In this document: positions 35,140-44,646 of the stretch, one piece after another
How positions within the stretch are numbered: the first letter of the stretch is position 1
Layout of the letters: each line of letters opens with the position of its first letter
Assembly: GCF_024697385.1 (NCBI RefSeq)
Contig: NZ_JAILFV010000120.1
Location: forward strand, 1 to 64,000
Direction of reading: 5' to 3'
Origin: Anaerovibrio sp.
Lineage (GTDB): Bacteria; Bacillota; Negativicutes; Selenomonadales; Selenomonadaceae
DNA: 64,000 bases
Program-made: the position numbers and the translations under genes
The notes under the pieces: generated by a model
Databases searched by the model: none
The model's input: only the letters and a program-made list of their open reading frames with translations
What the model was told of the DNA's origin: nothing

Positions 35140-36454
35140 ATAAATATTTTTTAACTTTTCCCAAGGCTATCCCCGCGGCCTCTATCGTTTTATCTAGATC
35201 CTCATCAGTATGGGCCCCGGACATGAACAATGTTTCAAACTGAGAAGGTGCCAAATATATGCCCTGCTCCAGCATTTCCCTGAACCATACCTTGAAGGCC
35301 TCCTGATTGGATGCTGCAGAAGTTTCATAATCAACAACTTCCCGCTCATTAAAGAAAAATCCAAACATTGAGCCTGCCTGCTGTACCTGAAATGCTAATC
35401 CCAGTTCTCTTGCCTTGGCCGCGATTCCCAATACCAATTTCTTGGTTTTGATGGTAAGCACCCTGCTGTAATCCGGTTCTCCCGGCTCTGGTTCTTCAGT
35501 AATGATTCTGAGCGTTTCCAAGCCGGCAGTCATGGCCAACGGATTACCTGACAAGGTCCCTGCCTGATAAACCGGTCCGGCAGGAGCAACGCAGTTCATA
35601 ATATCTGCCCGTCCACCATAAGCCGCCACAGGAAGTCCACCGCCGATTATCTTACCAAGGCATGTAATATCCGGCTTGACTGCATATGCCTTTTGCGCTC
35701 CACCCAAGGAGGCACGGAAACCACACATCACCTCATCAAAAATAAGCAATGAACCACTTTCCTTTGTCAGCTTGCGGAGCAAATCCAAATATCCGGGTCT
35801 TGGCAACACCAATCCCATATTACCCGCCACCGGCTCAACGATAACTGCAGCTATTTCCTCGCCATGTTCATCCATAACCCTGGTAAAGGCCTCTGTATCA
35901 TTATATGGAATGGTAATTGTATCGTTGGCTGTACCTGGCGTAACTCCCGGGCTGTCCGGTACACCGAAGGTAGCCATCCCTGAGCCGGCCTTCACCAGCA
36001 GGCTGTCACTATGTCCATGGTAGCAACCAATAAATTTAACAATCTTATTGCGTCCCGTAAAGCCCCGGGCCAAACGCAAGGCGCTCATTGTTGCCTCTGT
36101 CCCTGAATTTACCATGCGAATGATCTCAATGGATGGATAAACCTCCATTACCAGCTTGGCCAGCTCACTTTCTATCAGTGTAGGCGCCCCATAGCTTGTG
36201 CCCCTTGCAGCAGCCTCCTGCAAAGCCTTGACTACCCTTGGATGGGCGTGTCCAACGACCATTGGGCCCCAGGAACCCACATAATCTATGTACTCGTTAC
36301 CATCTATGTCAAAAATATGACTGCCTTCAGCCCTGGCAATGAAAGGTGGATTACAGTCCACATTTCTGTAAGACCTGACCGGACTATTTACCCCACCAGG
36401 CATTAATCTCTTGGCTTCCTCAAAGGCAGCCGCTGATTTATCCAAAGTCAACAT
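35135..36454 (-). CDS. hemL: Glutamate-1-semialdehyde 2,1-aminomutase
   Basis: A 439-aa PLP enzyme making 5-aminolevulinate in the C5 pathway. It has [19 protein letters not shown], the PLP-phosphate/substrate region [30 protein letters not shown] and the Schiff-base Lys in [20 protein letters not shown]. It starts at ATG 36454 behind AAAGGAAA and is the last gene of the hem operon, 28 bp after hemB. Confidence 0.97.
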   Translation of the reverse strand: MLTLDKSAAAFEEAKRLMPGGVNSPVRSYRNVDCNPPFIARAEGSHIFDIDGNEYIDYVGSWGPMVVGHAHPRVVKALQEAAARGTSYGAPTLIESELAKLVMEVYPSIEIIRMVNSGTEATMSALRLARGFTGRNKIVKFIGCYHGHSDSLLVKAGSGMATFGVPDSPGVTPGTANDTITIPYNDTEAFTRVMDEHGEEIAAVIVEPVAGNMGLVLPRPGYLDLLRKLTKESGSLLIFDEVMCGFRASLGGAQKAYAVKPDITCLGKIIGGGLPVAAYGGRADIMNCVAPAGPVYQAGTLSGNPLAMTAGLETLRIITEEPEPGEPDYSRVLTIKTKKLVLGIAAKARELGLAFQVQQAGSMFGFFFNEREVVDYETSAASNQEAFKVWFREMLEQGIYLAPSQFETLFMSGAHTDEDLDKTIEAAGIALGKVKKYLY

Positions 36455-36482
36455 GATAATATTTCCTTTCCAAGATAATTGC

Positions 36483-37460
36483 TTATTTTTCATGCAGCCA
36501 GCCTGCTGCATCAATGGCATGATAAGTAATGATAATATCTGCACCTGCACGCTTCATGCTTGTAAGGGATTCCAATACAATGCGTTTTTCATCTATCCAG
36601 CCCTTGGCTGCAGCAGCTTTTACCATGGCATATTCACCACTTACATTATACACGGCCACCGGATGATTTATAGTGTCCCGTACCTGTCTTACAATATCAA
36701 GATACGCCAATGCCGGTTTTACCATAATAATATCTGCACCCTCGGCCAGATCCAGTTCAACCTCTTTCATGGCTTCCCTGCTATTGGCAGGATCCATCTG
36801 ATATGCCCGCCTATCACCAAATTGTGGTGCCGAATCAGCTGCATCCCGAAATGGCCCGTAATATCCCGACGCATATTTCACCGCATAGGACATAATGGAG
36901 ACATTGCTGTGGCCATCCTCATCAAGTGCTTCCCGGATAGCCGCCACACGACCATCCATCATATCTGAAGGCGCAATTATATCTGCCCCCGACTGAGCCT
37001 GACTAACCGCCACCTTCTGTAAAAGCTTTAAGGTAGCATCGTTATCCACATAATGTCCACAAAGTTGTCCACAATGACCATGGGTTGTATATTGGCAAAG
37101 ACAGACATCTCCAACTATAACCAGCTCCGGAACAGATTTTTTTATAGCACTTATGGCGCGCTGTACCGGTGAATTCATATCCCAGGCACTGGAGCCCTGT
37201 TCATCCTTGTATTCAGGCAACCCGAAAACTTCTACTGCCGGTATTCCCAGATCATGAATTGTTCTGGCTATTTCCACGGCCTTATCCACAGATAAATGGT
37301 AACAGCCTGGCATACTGGATATTTCTTCCCTGACATTATTACCTGGCACAACAAAAATCGGATAAACAAAATCTTTTACCGAGATACTTGTCTCCCTCAC
37401 CATGGAACGAATATTTTCATTGATGCGCATCCGCCGTGGGCGGAGCTTCTGTTCAATCAT
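36483..37460 (-). CDS. hemB: Porphobilinogen synthase (5-aminolevulinate dehydratase)
   Basis: A 325-aa enzyme joining two aminolevulinates. The zinc cysteines are in [13 protein letters not shown], the first Schiff-base Lys in [18 protein letters not shown] and the second in [28 protein letters not shown] and [10 protein letters not shown] are typical. Its start overlaps the cobA/hemD stop by four bases, showing operon coupling. Confidence 0.97.
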   Translation of the reverse strand: MIEQKLRPRRMRINENIRSMVRETSISVKDFVYPIFVVPGNNVREEISSMPGCYHLSVDKAVEIARTIHDLGIPAVEVFGLPEYKDEQGSSAWDMNSPVQRAISAIKKSVPELVIVGDVCLCQYTTHGHCGQLCGHYVDNDATLKLLQKVAVSQAQSGADIIAPSDMMDGRVAAIREALDEDGHSNVSIMSYAVKYASGYYGPFRDAADSAPQFGDRRAYQMDPANSREAMKEVELDLAEGADIIMVKPALAYLDIVRQVRDTINHPVAVYNVSGEYAMVKAAAAKGWIDEKRIVLESLTSMKRAGADIIITYHAIDAAGWLHEK

Positions 37461-38974
37461 ATAAATGCCTCCTTAATAGCATCTACCAATCCGGATATTG
37501 TATATTCTTCTGCCACAATATCAGCCTTGAGTCCGTACTTTGTCAGCGTATTGGCAGTAACAGGTCCAATAGCGGCAATGCACGCAGACTGAATCAAATC
37601 CCTTGAATCAATGAGCTTCAGGAGATTGACCACAGTAGATGAACTGGTAAAGGTTATTACATCGATTTTTCCCTCTATGAGAAGTTCCCTTATATTATCT
37701 GACTCCATGTCACCTATAACAGTATTATAGACAGGTATTACATCTACTATTGCACCTTTTTCCCTCAAAGCATCCGGCAGTACTTCCCGTGCTTCTGCAG
37801 CCCGGGGAATCAACACCCTGCTCCCGGGGCCTACTTCCTTTTGCATGGCATCAATTATCCCCTCTGCCTGATATCGCTCCGGAATAATATCAGCCACCAA
37901 TCCGTGTACAGCCAATTCCTCAGCAGTAGCCGTTCCTATGGCACATATTTTATTTTTCCCCAAAGCTCTGGCATCCAGCTCTTTGGCCTGCAGCCTGTTC
38001 CAAAAATGTTTTACACCATTGGTGCTGGTAAAAACAATCCAATCATATCCGGCAATTTCTTCTATTGCCCTATCAATCATTCCGTAGGCATCTGCAGGCT
38101 CTTCAATTTTAATGGCAGGCGCCTCCACGCATTCCGCTCCCAAAAATTCCAGAGCCTCCATGAGCCTGGATGCCTGTGGCCTGGCCCGGGTAACAAGTAT
38201 CCGCCTGCCAAACAAAGGCCTCATTGCAGGATTGTCAAACCATGCAAGCTTATCCCTGAGAGATACAACATTGCCCACCATAAAAATACATGGTGGCTTA
38301 ATATTTTCCCGCTCCACCATTTGGGCTGCATCAGACAGGATTGTAGTCCACACCTGCTGTTGTGGCTTTGTTCCCCACCTGATAACAGCTACAGGAGTAT
38401 CGGGATTTCTACCGTATTCAATTAATTTTGCTGTTATACCGGGCAAATTTGCTATCCCCATCAAAAAAACCAGCGTATCCGTGGCCGTTGCCAATTGCGG
38501 CCAATTTATATCTGAGTGCTCCTTTGCAGGATCCTCATGTCCGGTAACAACTGCAAAGGAAGCGGCTATCCCTCGGTGTGTAACCGGAATCCCGGCATAT
38601 GCCGGCACAGATACTGCCGATGTTACGCCAGGAACAATTTCGAATCTGATGCCATTTTCCTGAAGCAGCAGGGCTTCCTCCCCACCGCGCCCAAAAACAA
38701 ATGGATCTCCGCCTTTAAGCCTGACCACAGTTTTACCTTCCATGGCCAGATCCACCAGCAGCTGGCATATTTTTTCCTGGGTCATGGTATGCCTGTTGGA
38801 AGCTTTGCCCACATAGATCTTTTCGACATTCTCTGCCGCATATTGCAAAATACGCTTATCGGCCAAACGGTCATAAACAACCACATCCGCCGTTCCTAAG
38901 CATTCTACTGCTTTCATCGTCATCAACCCTGGGTCACCTGGGCCTGCACCAACCAAAAAAACCGTCCCTGACAT
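37457..38974 (-). CDS. cobA-hemD: Uroporphyrinogen-III C-methyltransferase / uroporphyrinogen-III synthase fusion
   Basis: A 505-aa bifunctional protein. Residues 1-245 form the SAM-dependent methyltransferase ([55 protein letters not shown]). Residues 250-505 form the HemD domain ([64 protein letters not shown]). It makes uroporphyrinogen III and then precorrin-2, steering flux to sirohaem or cobalamin. This fusion is common in Firmicutes. AAGGAGAT precedes the start. Confidence 0.96.
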   Translation of the reverse strand: MSGTVFLVGAGPGDPGLMTMKAVECLGTADVVVYDRLADKRILQYAAENVEKIYVGKASNRHTMTQEKICQLLVDLAMEGKTVVRLKGGDPFVFGRGGEEALLLQENGIRFEIVPGVTSAVSVPAYAGIPVTHRGIAASFAVVTGHEDPAKEHSDINWPQLATATDTLVFLMGIANLPGITAKLIEYGRNPDTPVAVIRWGTKPQQQVWTTILSDAAQMVERENIKPPCIFMVGNVVSLRDKLAWFDNPAMRPLFGRRILVTRARPQASRLMEALEFLGAECVEAPAIKIEEPADAYGMIDRAIEEIAGYDWIVFTSTNGVKHFWNRLQAKELDARALGKNKICAIGTATAEELAVHGLVADIIPERYQAEGIIDAMQKEVGPGSRVLIPRAAEAREVLPDALREKGAIVDVIPVYNTVIGDMESDNIRELLIEGKIDVITFTSSSTVVNLLKLIDSRDLIQSACIAAIGPVTANTLTKYGLKADIVAEEYTISGLVDAIKEAFI

Positions 38975-38995
38975 CTATCCAATCTCCTTAATCAG

Positions 38996-39928
38996 CTAAA
39001 TTTCTATACCCAGTTCCTGCAATATACCCTGACCACCTGCAGCCAAAAGGCCTTCAGCCAGCCTGCACCCCAACGTAACGCCATCGGCAGGATTACCGGT
39101 TATTTCATCACGATATACACATGCCCCATCAAGGGATGCAATAACCCCTTCCACATGGAGGCTCCCCTCAGCAATAGAAGCATATACACCCACCGGCACC
39201 TGACAGCCCCCCTGGACCTTGCCCAGAAATGCCCGCTCAGCACCTGTACATATGCTGGTATCACTATCATCAAGAAATGCTATCATCTCATTTATAACAG
39301 TATCATCGGCTCTGCTTTCTATAGCCAGTGCCCCTTGTCCCACTGCAGGCAGACATATATCCTTGCCTAATATATCTGTCGCCAGGTGTCCCAACCCCAG
39401 CCGCTTTAAGCCCACAGATGCCAGGATTATCCCATCAAAATGGTCTTCCTCCAGCCGTCTTAAACGCGTATTGACATTCCCCCTAAGATTGCAGATATCC
39501 AAGTCCGGTCTGACACTCAGCAATTGTGCCCTGCGCCTGAGACTGGATGTACCTATCCTGGCTCCCGGCGGAAGCTTGTCAAAATGCTTATATTGGGGGC
39601 TGACCAGTGCATCCCACGGATCTGTACGACGGGTGACCGCAGTAATTTTAAGGCCCTCAGGCAGGGTTACCGGCATATCCTTCAGGCTATGAACTGCAAT
39701 ATCGATTTCTCCCGCAAGCATGGCTGTTTCCAGCTCTTTGGTAAACAGTCCCTTACCACCTATCCTGGCCAAAGGTGCATCAATAATCCTATCCCCCTTG
39801 GTAGTAATAAGCTGCTTTTCAACCACTGTATCAGGATATTTTCTTTGTATCTCACCAGCTACATAATCAGCCTGCCATAATGCCAGCTGGCTGCTTCTCG
39901 TACCAATTACGATCCTATTCCTGTTCAT
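38996..39928 (-). CDS. hemC: Hydroxymethylbilane synthase (porphobilinogen deaminase)
   Basis: A 310-aa enzyme that assembles four porphobilinogens. It has IGTRSSQLALWQADYV at the N-terminus, KDMPV, GTSSLRRRAQL, NLRGNVNTRLRR, and the dipyrromethane cofactor Cys in ERAFLGKVQGGCQVPVG. The ATG at 39928 overlaps the hemA 3' end by 14 bp; the longer track ORF is out of family. Confidence 0.96.
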   Translation of the reverse strand: MNRNRIVIGTRSSQLALWQADYVAGEIQRKYPDTVVEKQLITTKGDRIIDAPLARIGGKGLFTKELETAMLAGEIDIAVHSLKDMPVTLPEGLKITAVTRRTDPWDALVSPQYKHFDKLPPGARIGTSSLRRRAQLLSVRPDLDICNLRGNVNTRLRRLEEDHFDGIILASVGLKRLGLGHLATDILGKDICLPAVGQGALAIESRADDTVINEMIAFLDDSDTSICTGAERAFLGKVQGGCQVPVGVYASIAEGSLHVEGVIASLDGACVYRDEITGNPADGVTLGCRLAEGLLAAGGQGILQELGIEI

Positions 39929-41213
39929 CCATCGTTTCCTCCTGCAGCTTGAACAATTTTCTGATTGCAAACTTCAATACGCGCTCCCTGGAAGTCCCTG
40001 CCATTTTATTTACCATCCGCATAGGATCCCTAAGCATTTTTCTGACTATCATGCGAGTCATTTTATCAATAATCCGCAGCTCATCATCAGTAATATCAGG
40101 CAGCTTGCGCATAGCTCGCCGTACTTCCTGAGACCGGATGAATTCTGCCTTATCTGAAAGCTGTGCCATTATCGGTTGCATGGACAGATATTCCAGCCGT
40201 TCCATCAACAAATCCAGTTCTTCCCGGATGATTTTTTCTGCCAAAAGGCCTTCCTTGCGACGTTCCTGGATATTGTCATCTACCACGGCCTTCAAATCAT
40301 CAATATTGAACAGCTTAACGCCGGGACAATCCCCCACAGCCGGGTCTACATCCCTTGGCACAGCAATATCTATCAGCACCAATGGTTTGCCCTGGCGACT
40401 GTCGATAGCATGTAATACCTCTTTCTTATGTATGACATAATGTGGAGCCCCGGTAGAAGTAATAACAATATCCATGGACTGCAGGAGGCCATATACCTCA
40501 GGCCACTCCACGGCCTGCCCGTTAAATCTTTCCGCCAGCTCTGTTGCCCTTTCTACATGACGATTTGCCACATAAAGGGATTTTAGCCCTCTGGAAACCA
40601 AATGTGTTGCTGTAAGCTCGGCCATTTTACCGGCCCCAAACAGCAATACCTGACAGTCTGTAAAATCCCCCAATATATCCCTTGCCAACTCAACAGCTGC
40701 GTAGCTGACCGATACAGCACTGTAAGCTATACGAGTCTCAGAACGCACCCTCTTTCCTGTTGCAATGGCGCGGTTAAACATAAGATTAAGTACCGTGCTT
40801 GTGGCATTGGACGACTGGGCTATATTATATGCCTGCTTAACCTGACTTAGTATCTGGCCTTCACCTATAACCAAAGAGTCAAGGCTTGCCGTGACCCGAA
40901 GTAAATGCTCAATACATTCTTCATCAGCATAACAATATGTATATTCTTCAAAAAATTCCCCGGAGCATTCTGTATTATTCAAATCCATCCAAAATTTAGC
41001 TACAGCCCCGACACAGTCCCGCCTTACCACCGCATAAATTTCACTGCGATTACAGGTTGACAGGACGACCGCCTCATTAATATCGTCATAGGCATAAAGC
41101 TTTTCCAGCCCTTTCCTGATAACCTCAGGGGGCAAACAGAACTTTTCCCTGATTTCAACGGGTGCTGTCCGATGATTTAATCCCAGCACAATTAATTGAA
41201 TTCCTGATTTCAT
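39915..41213 (-). CDS. hemA: Glutamyl-tRNA reductase
   Basis: A 432-aa NADPH enzyme that starts tetrapyrrole synthesis from Glu-tRNA. It has LGLNHRTAPVEIREKF, the catalytic Cys in VVLSTCNRSEIYAV, SLVIGEGQILSQVKQAY, the Rossmann segment VLLFGAGKMAELTATHL and a C-terminal dimerisation helix. It overlaps the end of the sirC-like gene by about 59 bp, an unusually long overlap, so translation is probably coupled. Confidence 0.96.
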   Translation of the reverse strand: MKSGIQLIVLGLNHRTAPVEIREKFCLPPEVIRKGLEKLYAYDDINEAVVLSTCNRSEIYAVVRRDCVGAVAKFWMDLNNTECSGEFFEEYTYCYADEECIEHLLRVTASLDSLVIGEGQILSQVKQAYNIAQSSNATSTVLNLMFNRAIATGKRVRSETRIAYSAVSVSYAAVELARDILGDFTDCQVLLFGAGKMAELTATHLVSRGLKSLYVANRHVERATELAERFNGQAVEWPEVYGLLQSMDIVITSTGAPHYVIHKKEVLHAIDSRQGKPLVLIDIAVPRDVDPAVGDCPGVKLFNIDDLKAVVDDNIQERRKEGLLAEKIIREELDLLMERLEYLSMQPIMAQLSDKAEFIRSQEVRRAMRKLPDITDDELRIIDKMTRMIVRKMLRDPMRMVNKMAGTSRERVLKFAIRKLFKLQEETMDEQE

Positions 41214-41808
41214 TTTTCGCTCGCTTCAAATCCTTATCCAAAATTAATTGAATAATATCCTCCTTCAATACCTGTTTCCAAAGCAACTCACGGGTGCGGG
41301 ACGAATCACCGCTTTTTATCAGCTCCTGCCGCAAATTCTGCAGAAATTCGGCCATCTCCCCAAAGCCCTCATGATATCGCCTTTCCAAATCCTTGCGCAA
41401 TAGTCTTACAAAAGCCGGGCTGGCACCATCGCTGGAAACTGCAAAGGTAACACTGCCACGCTTTACCACACCGGGCACTGTAAAATCACACAGCTCCGGA
41501 GCAGATGCCACATTCACCAATGCCCCGGCCGCCCTGGCCTCAGCTGCAGCCTGTCGGTTTACAACAGCATCGTCTGTTGCACAAAAAACACAAAAAAAAT
41601 CCTGCAGCAAGCCTTTGCTGTAAGTTGTCTTGTTCCATGATACCTTATTGACCTTGACCATATCTGTGAGCTTTTCAGTTAATGTCGGTGCAATAATTGT
41701 TACATCCGCCCCGGCTTCCACCAGCCTTAATATTTTACGGGTTGCAACCTCCCCACCGCCAACAACGGCACAGCGCCTGTTCGTCAATACAAGATTGATA
41801 GGATACAT
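41155..41808 (-). CDS. sirC: Precorrin-2 dehydrogenase/sirohydrochlorin ferrochelatase-type protein
   Basis: A 217-aa NAD-dependent dehydrogenase of the CysG N-terminal/Met8p/YlnF family: RRCAVVGGGEVATRKILRLVEAGADVTIIAP, FCATDDAVVNRQAAAEARAAGALVNVAS and SDGASPAFVRLLRKDLE. It oxidises precorrin-2 on the route to sirohaem. The C-terminal helical region is short. It is the first gene of the hem operon; ATG 41808 follows TTGGAGAT. Confidence 0.9.
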   Translation of the reverse strand: MYPINLVLTNRRCAVVGGGEVATRKILRLVEAGADVTIIAPTLTEKLTDMVKVNKVSWNKTTYSKGLLQDFFCVFCATDDAVVNRQAAAEARAAGALVNVASAPELCDFTVPGVVKRGSVTFAVSSDGASPAFVRLLRKDLERRYHEGFGEMAEFLQNLRQELIKSGDSSRTRELLWKQVLKEDIIQLILDKDLKRAKNEIRNSINCAGIKSSDSTR

Positions 41809-41880
41809 ATTATCTCCAAAACACAACACATAAATTAGTGAATCAGATTCACTTTTCAAATTATATAATATATTATCACA

Positions 41881-41912
41881 AAATAAAAGAGCCATAGCAG
41901 TATGCTATGGCC
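41881..41912 (-). terminator. Terminator after NarL-type regulator
   Basis: GCCATAGCA/TGCTATGGC stem followed on minus by CTCTTTTATTTT, 12 bp past the regulator stop. Confidence 0.8.
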
Positions 41913-41923
41913 CACGCCTATCA

Positions 41924-42598
41924 TCAGTCCAGTTTCATAATATTGTGCTTAAGCACATAAATCAATGCCTGAGTGCGGTCACCAACATCCAGCTTCCGGA
42001 AAATATTTGTCAAATGATTTTTGACTGTCTTCTCGCTTACAAACAGGGTTTTGGCAATTTCCTGATTACTGAACCCCTTGGCGATACAGGATAATACATC
42101 CAGCTCCCTGGCGGTAAGCCGTCCACTGCGACCGGAACGCCAAAGAGCCTTGGCTTTTTCGTTTATATTGTCATCATCCCGTATGCAGCCAAAAATACGC
42201 TCCTCCAACTCAGGATATATAAATACTCCACCATTATTCACAATGTGAATGGCCTTGATAAGCATATCAGGCTCCACATCCTTTAACAAATAGCCCGAAG
42301 CACCATTTTTCAACATTTCTATTACATAATTATCATTATCATGAATAGTCAACGCTATGATTTTAGTATCACACTTAACGGTCTGAAGCTGCTTGGCAAC
42401 ATCCAGTCCACTTATTCCGCCTGGCATGTTGATATCCAATAATAAAACATCTGGTTGTAAGACCAGGGTCCTTGCCATGGTCTCCTGACCATCACCGGTT
42501 TCCCCTACAACTTCAATATCCTCTTCAAAATTCAGCACCCTCTTAATGCCTTGTCTTAAAAGGACATGATCATCAGCAATCATCACTCTTATTGCCAT
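41924..42598 (-). CDS. NarL/FixJ-family response regulator
   Basis: A 224-aa regulator. The receiver domain has the acidic pair (IADDH), phospho-Asp in VLLLDINMPGG and Lys in GYLLKDVEPD. A LuxR-type helix-turn-helix (LTARELDVLSCIAKGFSNQEIAKTLFVSEKTVKNHLTNIFRKLDVGDRTQA) is at the C-terminus. No kinase gene is adjacent, so it is an orphan here; targets unknown. A secretin gene lies upstream on the same strand. GAGAGGG precedes the start. Confidence 0.93.
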   Translation of the reverse strand: MAIRVMIADDHVLLRQGIKRVLNFEEDIEVVGETGDGQETMARTLVLQPDVLLLDINMPGGISGLDVAKQLQTVKCDTKIIALTIHDNDNYVIEMLKNGASGYLLKDVEPDMLIKAIHIVNNGGVFIYPELEERIFGCIRDDDNINEKAKALWRSGRSGRLTARELDVLSCIAKGFSNQEIAKTLFVSEKTVKNHLTNIFRKLDVGDRTQALIYVLKHNIMKLD

Positions 42599-42664
42599 TA
42601 CAATTCCCTCTCTTCATGTTCTCCAACAAGATAATACATTATCATTATAACATACATAAATTTT

Positions 42665-43876
42665 TTATTGAAGTATTTGAGCCTTTATAAACACCATAAT
42701 TTCCTCATTTAAGACTTTTGTACTTCGATACTGAAACAAACTTCCTAAAATCGGAATTTTATTTAGCCATGGTATTTTAGAGAATTGTTCTGCCTCTTCC
42801 CGGCTGATCAGCCCGCCGATAACCAATGTTTCTCCATCCTTCATGCGCACCCTGGTATCCACAGACCGTTTTTGAAAGCTGTATGCCTTCATTTCTTTTA
42901 CATAGCTTGGAGCACTGACCTCGATATGAAGAATCGACTCTATGTCCCCGGATTTATTGACGAAGGGACGGCATCGAAGAATAATCCCTGCAGGGCGATA
43001 ATCTATAGATGTTGTAGTGGTCGTGCTGGTAACAGATACTGCAGGCACCGGAACATCTCCCCCAATATTGATTACAGCCTCCCTGCCCTGGAGGGTGAGA
43101 ATATTAGGCCGGGATAATACCCTGGCCCGCCCCTGGGAAATCAACAGATTAACCAACGCTTCATAGGAAAAATTGTGCGGCAGACTGGTCCAATTCCAGG
43201 TAACTCCCAAATTCTCCGCATCATCCCTTTTTACTGCTACTACCTTAGCCTCCAATGACACTTGCGCCGCCGGCACATCCAGGCATTCCACCAGTCGTTT
43301 TACCGCAGCTGCATCCTCCTGTGTACCATATATCAATAATGACCTGGTATTAATATCCACCCCCAGCTTTATTGTGTTGGTTCCGATCCGTCCCCGGTTC
43401 TGTATGACTTCAGTTGATTCACCGGTATTATTATCACTCTTTCTTTTTCCTTCTTTATTTTTACGCTTTTGAACCGTTACCCTTTCCGAGATACTATCTT
43501 TATTCCCCAAGAACATTTCCACCTCGTTTTTCAGCTCATCCAGATCCGCATATTGAACAGGAATGATATGCACATCACCAAATTGTGCATTAACCTTTTC
43601 CCTTGGCCCTATAAACAATGCTCCTTCCGCTTCGGTTACCTCCATTCCACTTATGAGGGAAATTCTTTTTATAGCCTCCAGTGGGGTAACATCCTGAAGG
43701 TTGATACTTATTTTCGCATCACAATTACTGGCCATCAAAACATTGATATTTCCTTCCCTTGCGATATATTTAATAAGTTCGTGGGCACTGCCATCAGATA
43801 CATTGATATTTAAGGCCTCACAATTACCGGTCCCAAACAATACACACATAATGAATACTATTATTTTCATCTTCAT
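42665..43876 (-). CDS. Secretin (PilQ/GspD-like outer-membrane channel)
   Basis: A protein of about 403 aa with an N-terminal signal-like segment (MKMKIIVFIMCVLFGTGNCEA), a STN/N0-type domain (ISINLQDVTPLEAIKRISLISGMEV), an N1-like domain with a charged linker (VQKRKNKEGKRKSDNN), and the secretin core (RVLSRPNILTLQGREAVINIGGDVPVP ... TRVRMKDGETLVIGGLISREEAEQFSKIPWLNKIPILGSLF). It is short compared with usual PilQ/GspD. It pairs with the 43896 gene; no ATPase, platform or pilin genes are in the window. The start at 43876 is the best compromise. Confidence 0.88.
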   Translation of the reverse strand: MKMKIIVFIMCVLFGTGNCEALNINVSDGSAHELIKYIAREGNINVLMASNCDAKISINLQDVTPLEAIKRISLISGMEVTEAEGALFIGPREKVNAQFGDVHIIPVQYADLDELKNEVEMFLGNKDSISERVTVQKRKNKEGKRKSDNNTGESTEVIQNRGRIGTNTIKLGVDINTRSLLIYGTQEDAAAVKRLVECLDVPAAQVSLEAKVVAVKRDDAENLGVTWNWTSLPHNFSYEALVNLLISQGRARVLSRPNILTLQGREAVINIGGDVPVPAVSVTSTTTTTSIDYRPAGIILRCRPFVNKSGDIESILHIEVSAPSYVKEMKAYSFQKRSVDTRVRMKDGETLVIGGLISREEAEQFSKIPWLNKIPILGSLFQYRSTKVLNEEIMVFIKAQILQ

Positions 43877-43895
43877 AAAATGCACCATTCCTTTT

Positions 43896-44549
43896 TTAGA
43901 AAGCTCCGGAATATAATGTCCGCCTTACTCCACTGATAGTGACATACACACTTGTAGTGCCAATGCTTTCAATCTTGATGTCATCAAGCTGTTCTCCCTC
44001 AGCCAATATATATTGATGGCCCTGTTTTTCAATGAGTGCTGATTTTCTGTTATTTTGAATTATTACACCGCATAATCTGACCGCTTCTTTCTCCCTGGAG
44101 CTGCCTCCTTTTTCACGAGGGGCTGATTCCTTCCTTGGCTCCACCTTGACCTTTGGTGTTTTTCCCACCTTCTGCAAAGTGTCCTTTTCCCTTTGTTCAT
44201 CTTTATCCATGAACGGATTATATAATTTTGTTCCCCTATTAGATTCCTGAATACCCTTGATCTCAATGAATCGGCCTGAATTGTCCTGCACCTTTCTTCC
44301 CTCTGAAAAAACAGTAATGGCCTGGGGCTGCTGCCCCAGGCCATCTGCATTTAACAACACCATTGACACACACACCACCATTATAGCCAGAATGCGTATC
44401 TGCCAATAATCTCTGAATAATCGCAAACAATGCCGGCCAGCTCTTTTCACAAGGTCCACAAAATTCCCCTGCAAATCTGCCACTCCTTTTCGACATATCG
44501 TGCTGACAAGGCAACCATGCAAAAGGAATACATGCCCGCGAAGCCTCAT
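43896..44549 (-). CDS. PilP/GspC-like secretin partner
   Basis: A protein of about 217 aa. It has a hydrophobic segment near residues 50-68 (IRILAIMVVCVSMVLLNA), a polar region rich in Lys/Glu/Arg (KDTLQKVGKTPKVKVEPRKESAPREKGGSSREKEA), and a C-terminal beta domain (LCGVIIQNNRKSALIEKQGHQYILAEGEQLDDIKIESIGTTSVYVTISGVRRTLY) of the PilP/GspC homology-region type that docks on secretins. It is followed 20 bp later by the secretin. The start is uncertain and no good ribosome site was found. Confidence 0.7.
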   Translation of the reverse strand: MRLRGHVFLLHGCLVSTICRKGVADLQGNFVDLVKRAGRHCLRLFRDYWQIRILAIMVVCVSMVLLNADGLGQQPQAITVFSEGRKVQDNSGRFIEIKGIQESNRGTKLYNPFMDKDEQREKDTLQKVGKTPKVKVEPRKESAPREKGGSSREKEAVRLCGVIIQNNRKSALIEKQGHQYILAEGEQLDDIKIESIGTTSVYVTISGVRRTLYSGAF

Positions 44550-44646
44550 CACTATGATATTTTGTTAGACAGGCAGTTAGCAACAGCACCACCTGTTGAT
44601 GTTTGATTCCACCCGGCTGTATAGCAGGGGGATATCTTGAACATCG

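Noticed and set aside
41809-41895. Cobalamin or haem riboswitch before the tetrapyrrole operon
   Set aside because: The leader is under 90 bases, AT-rich and lacks B12-box-like sequence.
44263-44592. 109-aa ORF with a lipobox-like LLTAC start overlapping the PilP-like gene
   Set aside because: The other frame carries a transmembrane segment and a docking domain next to the secretin; this frame shows no domain and ends abruptly.
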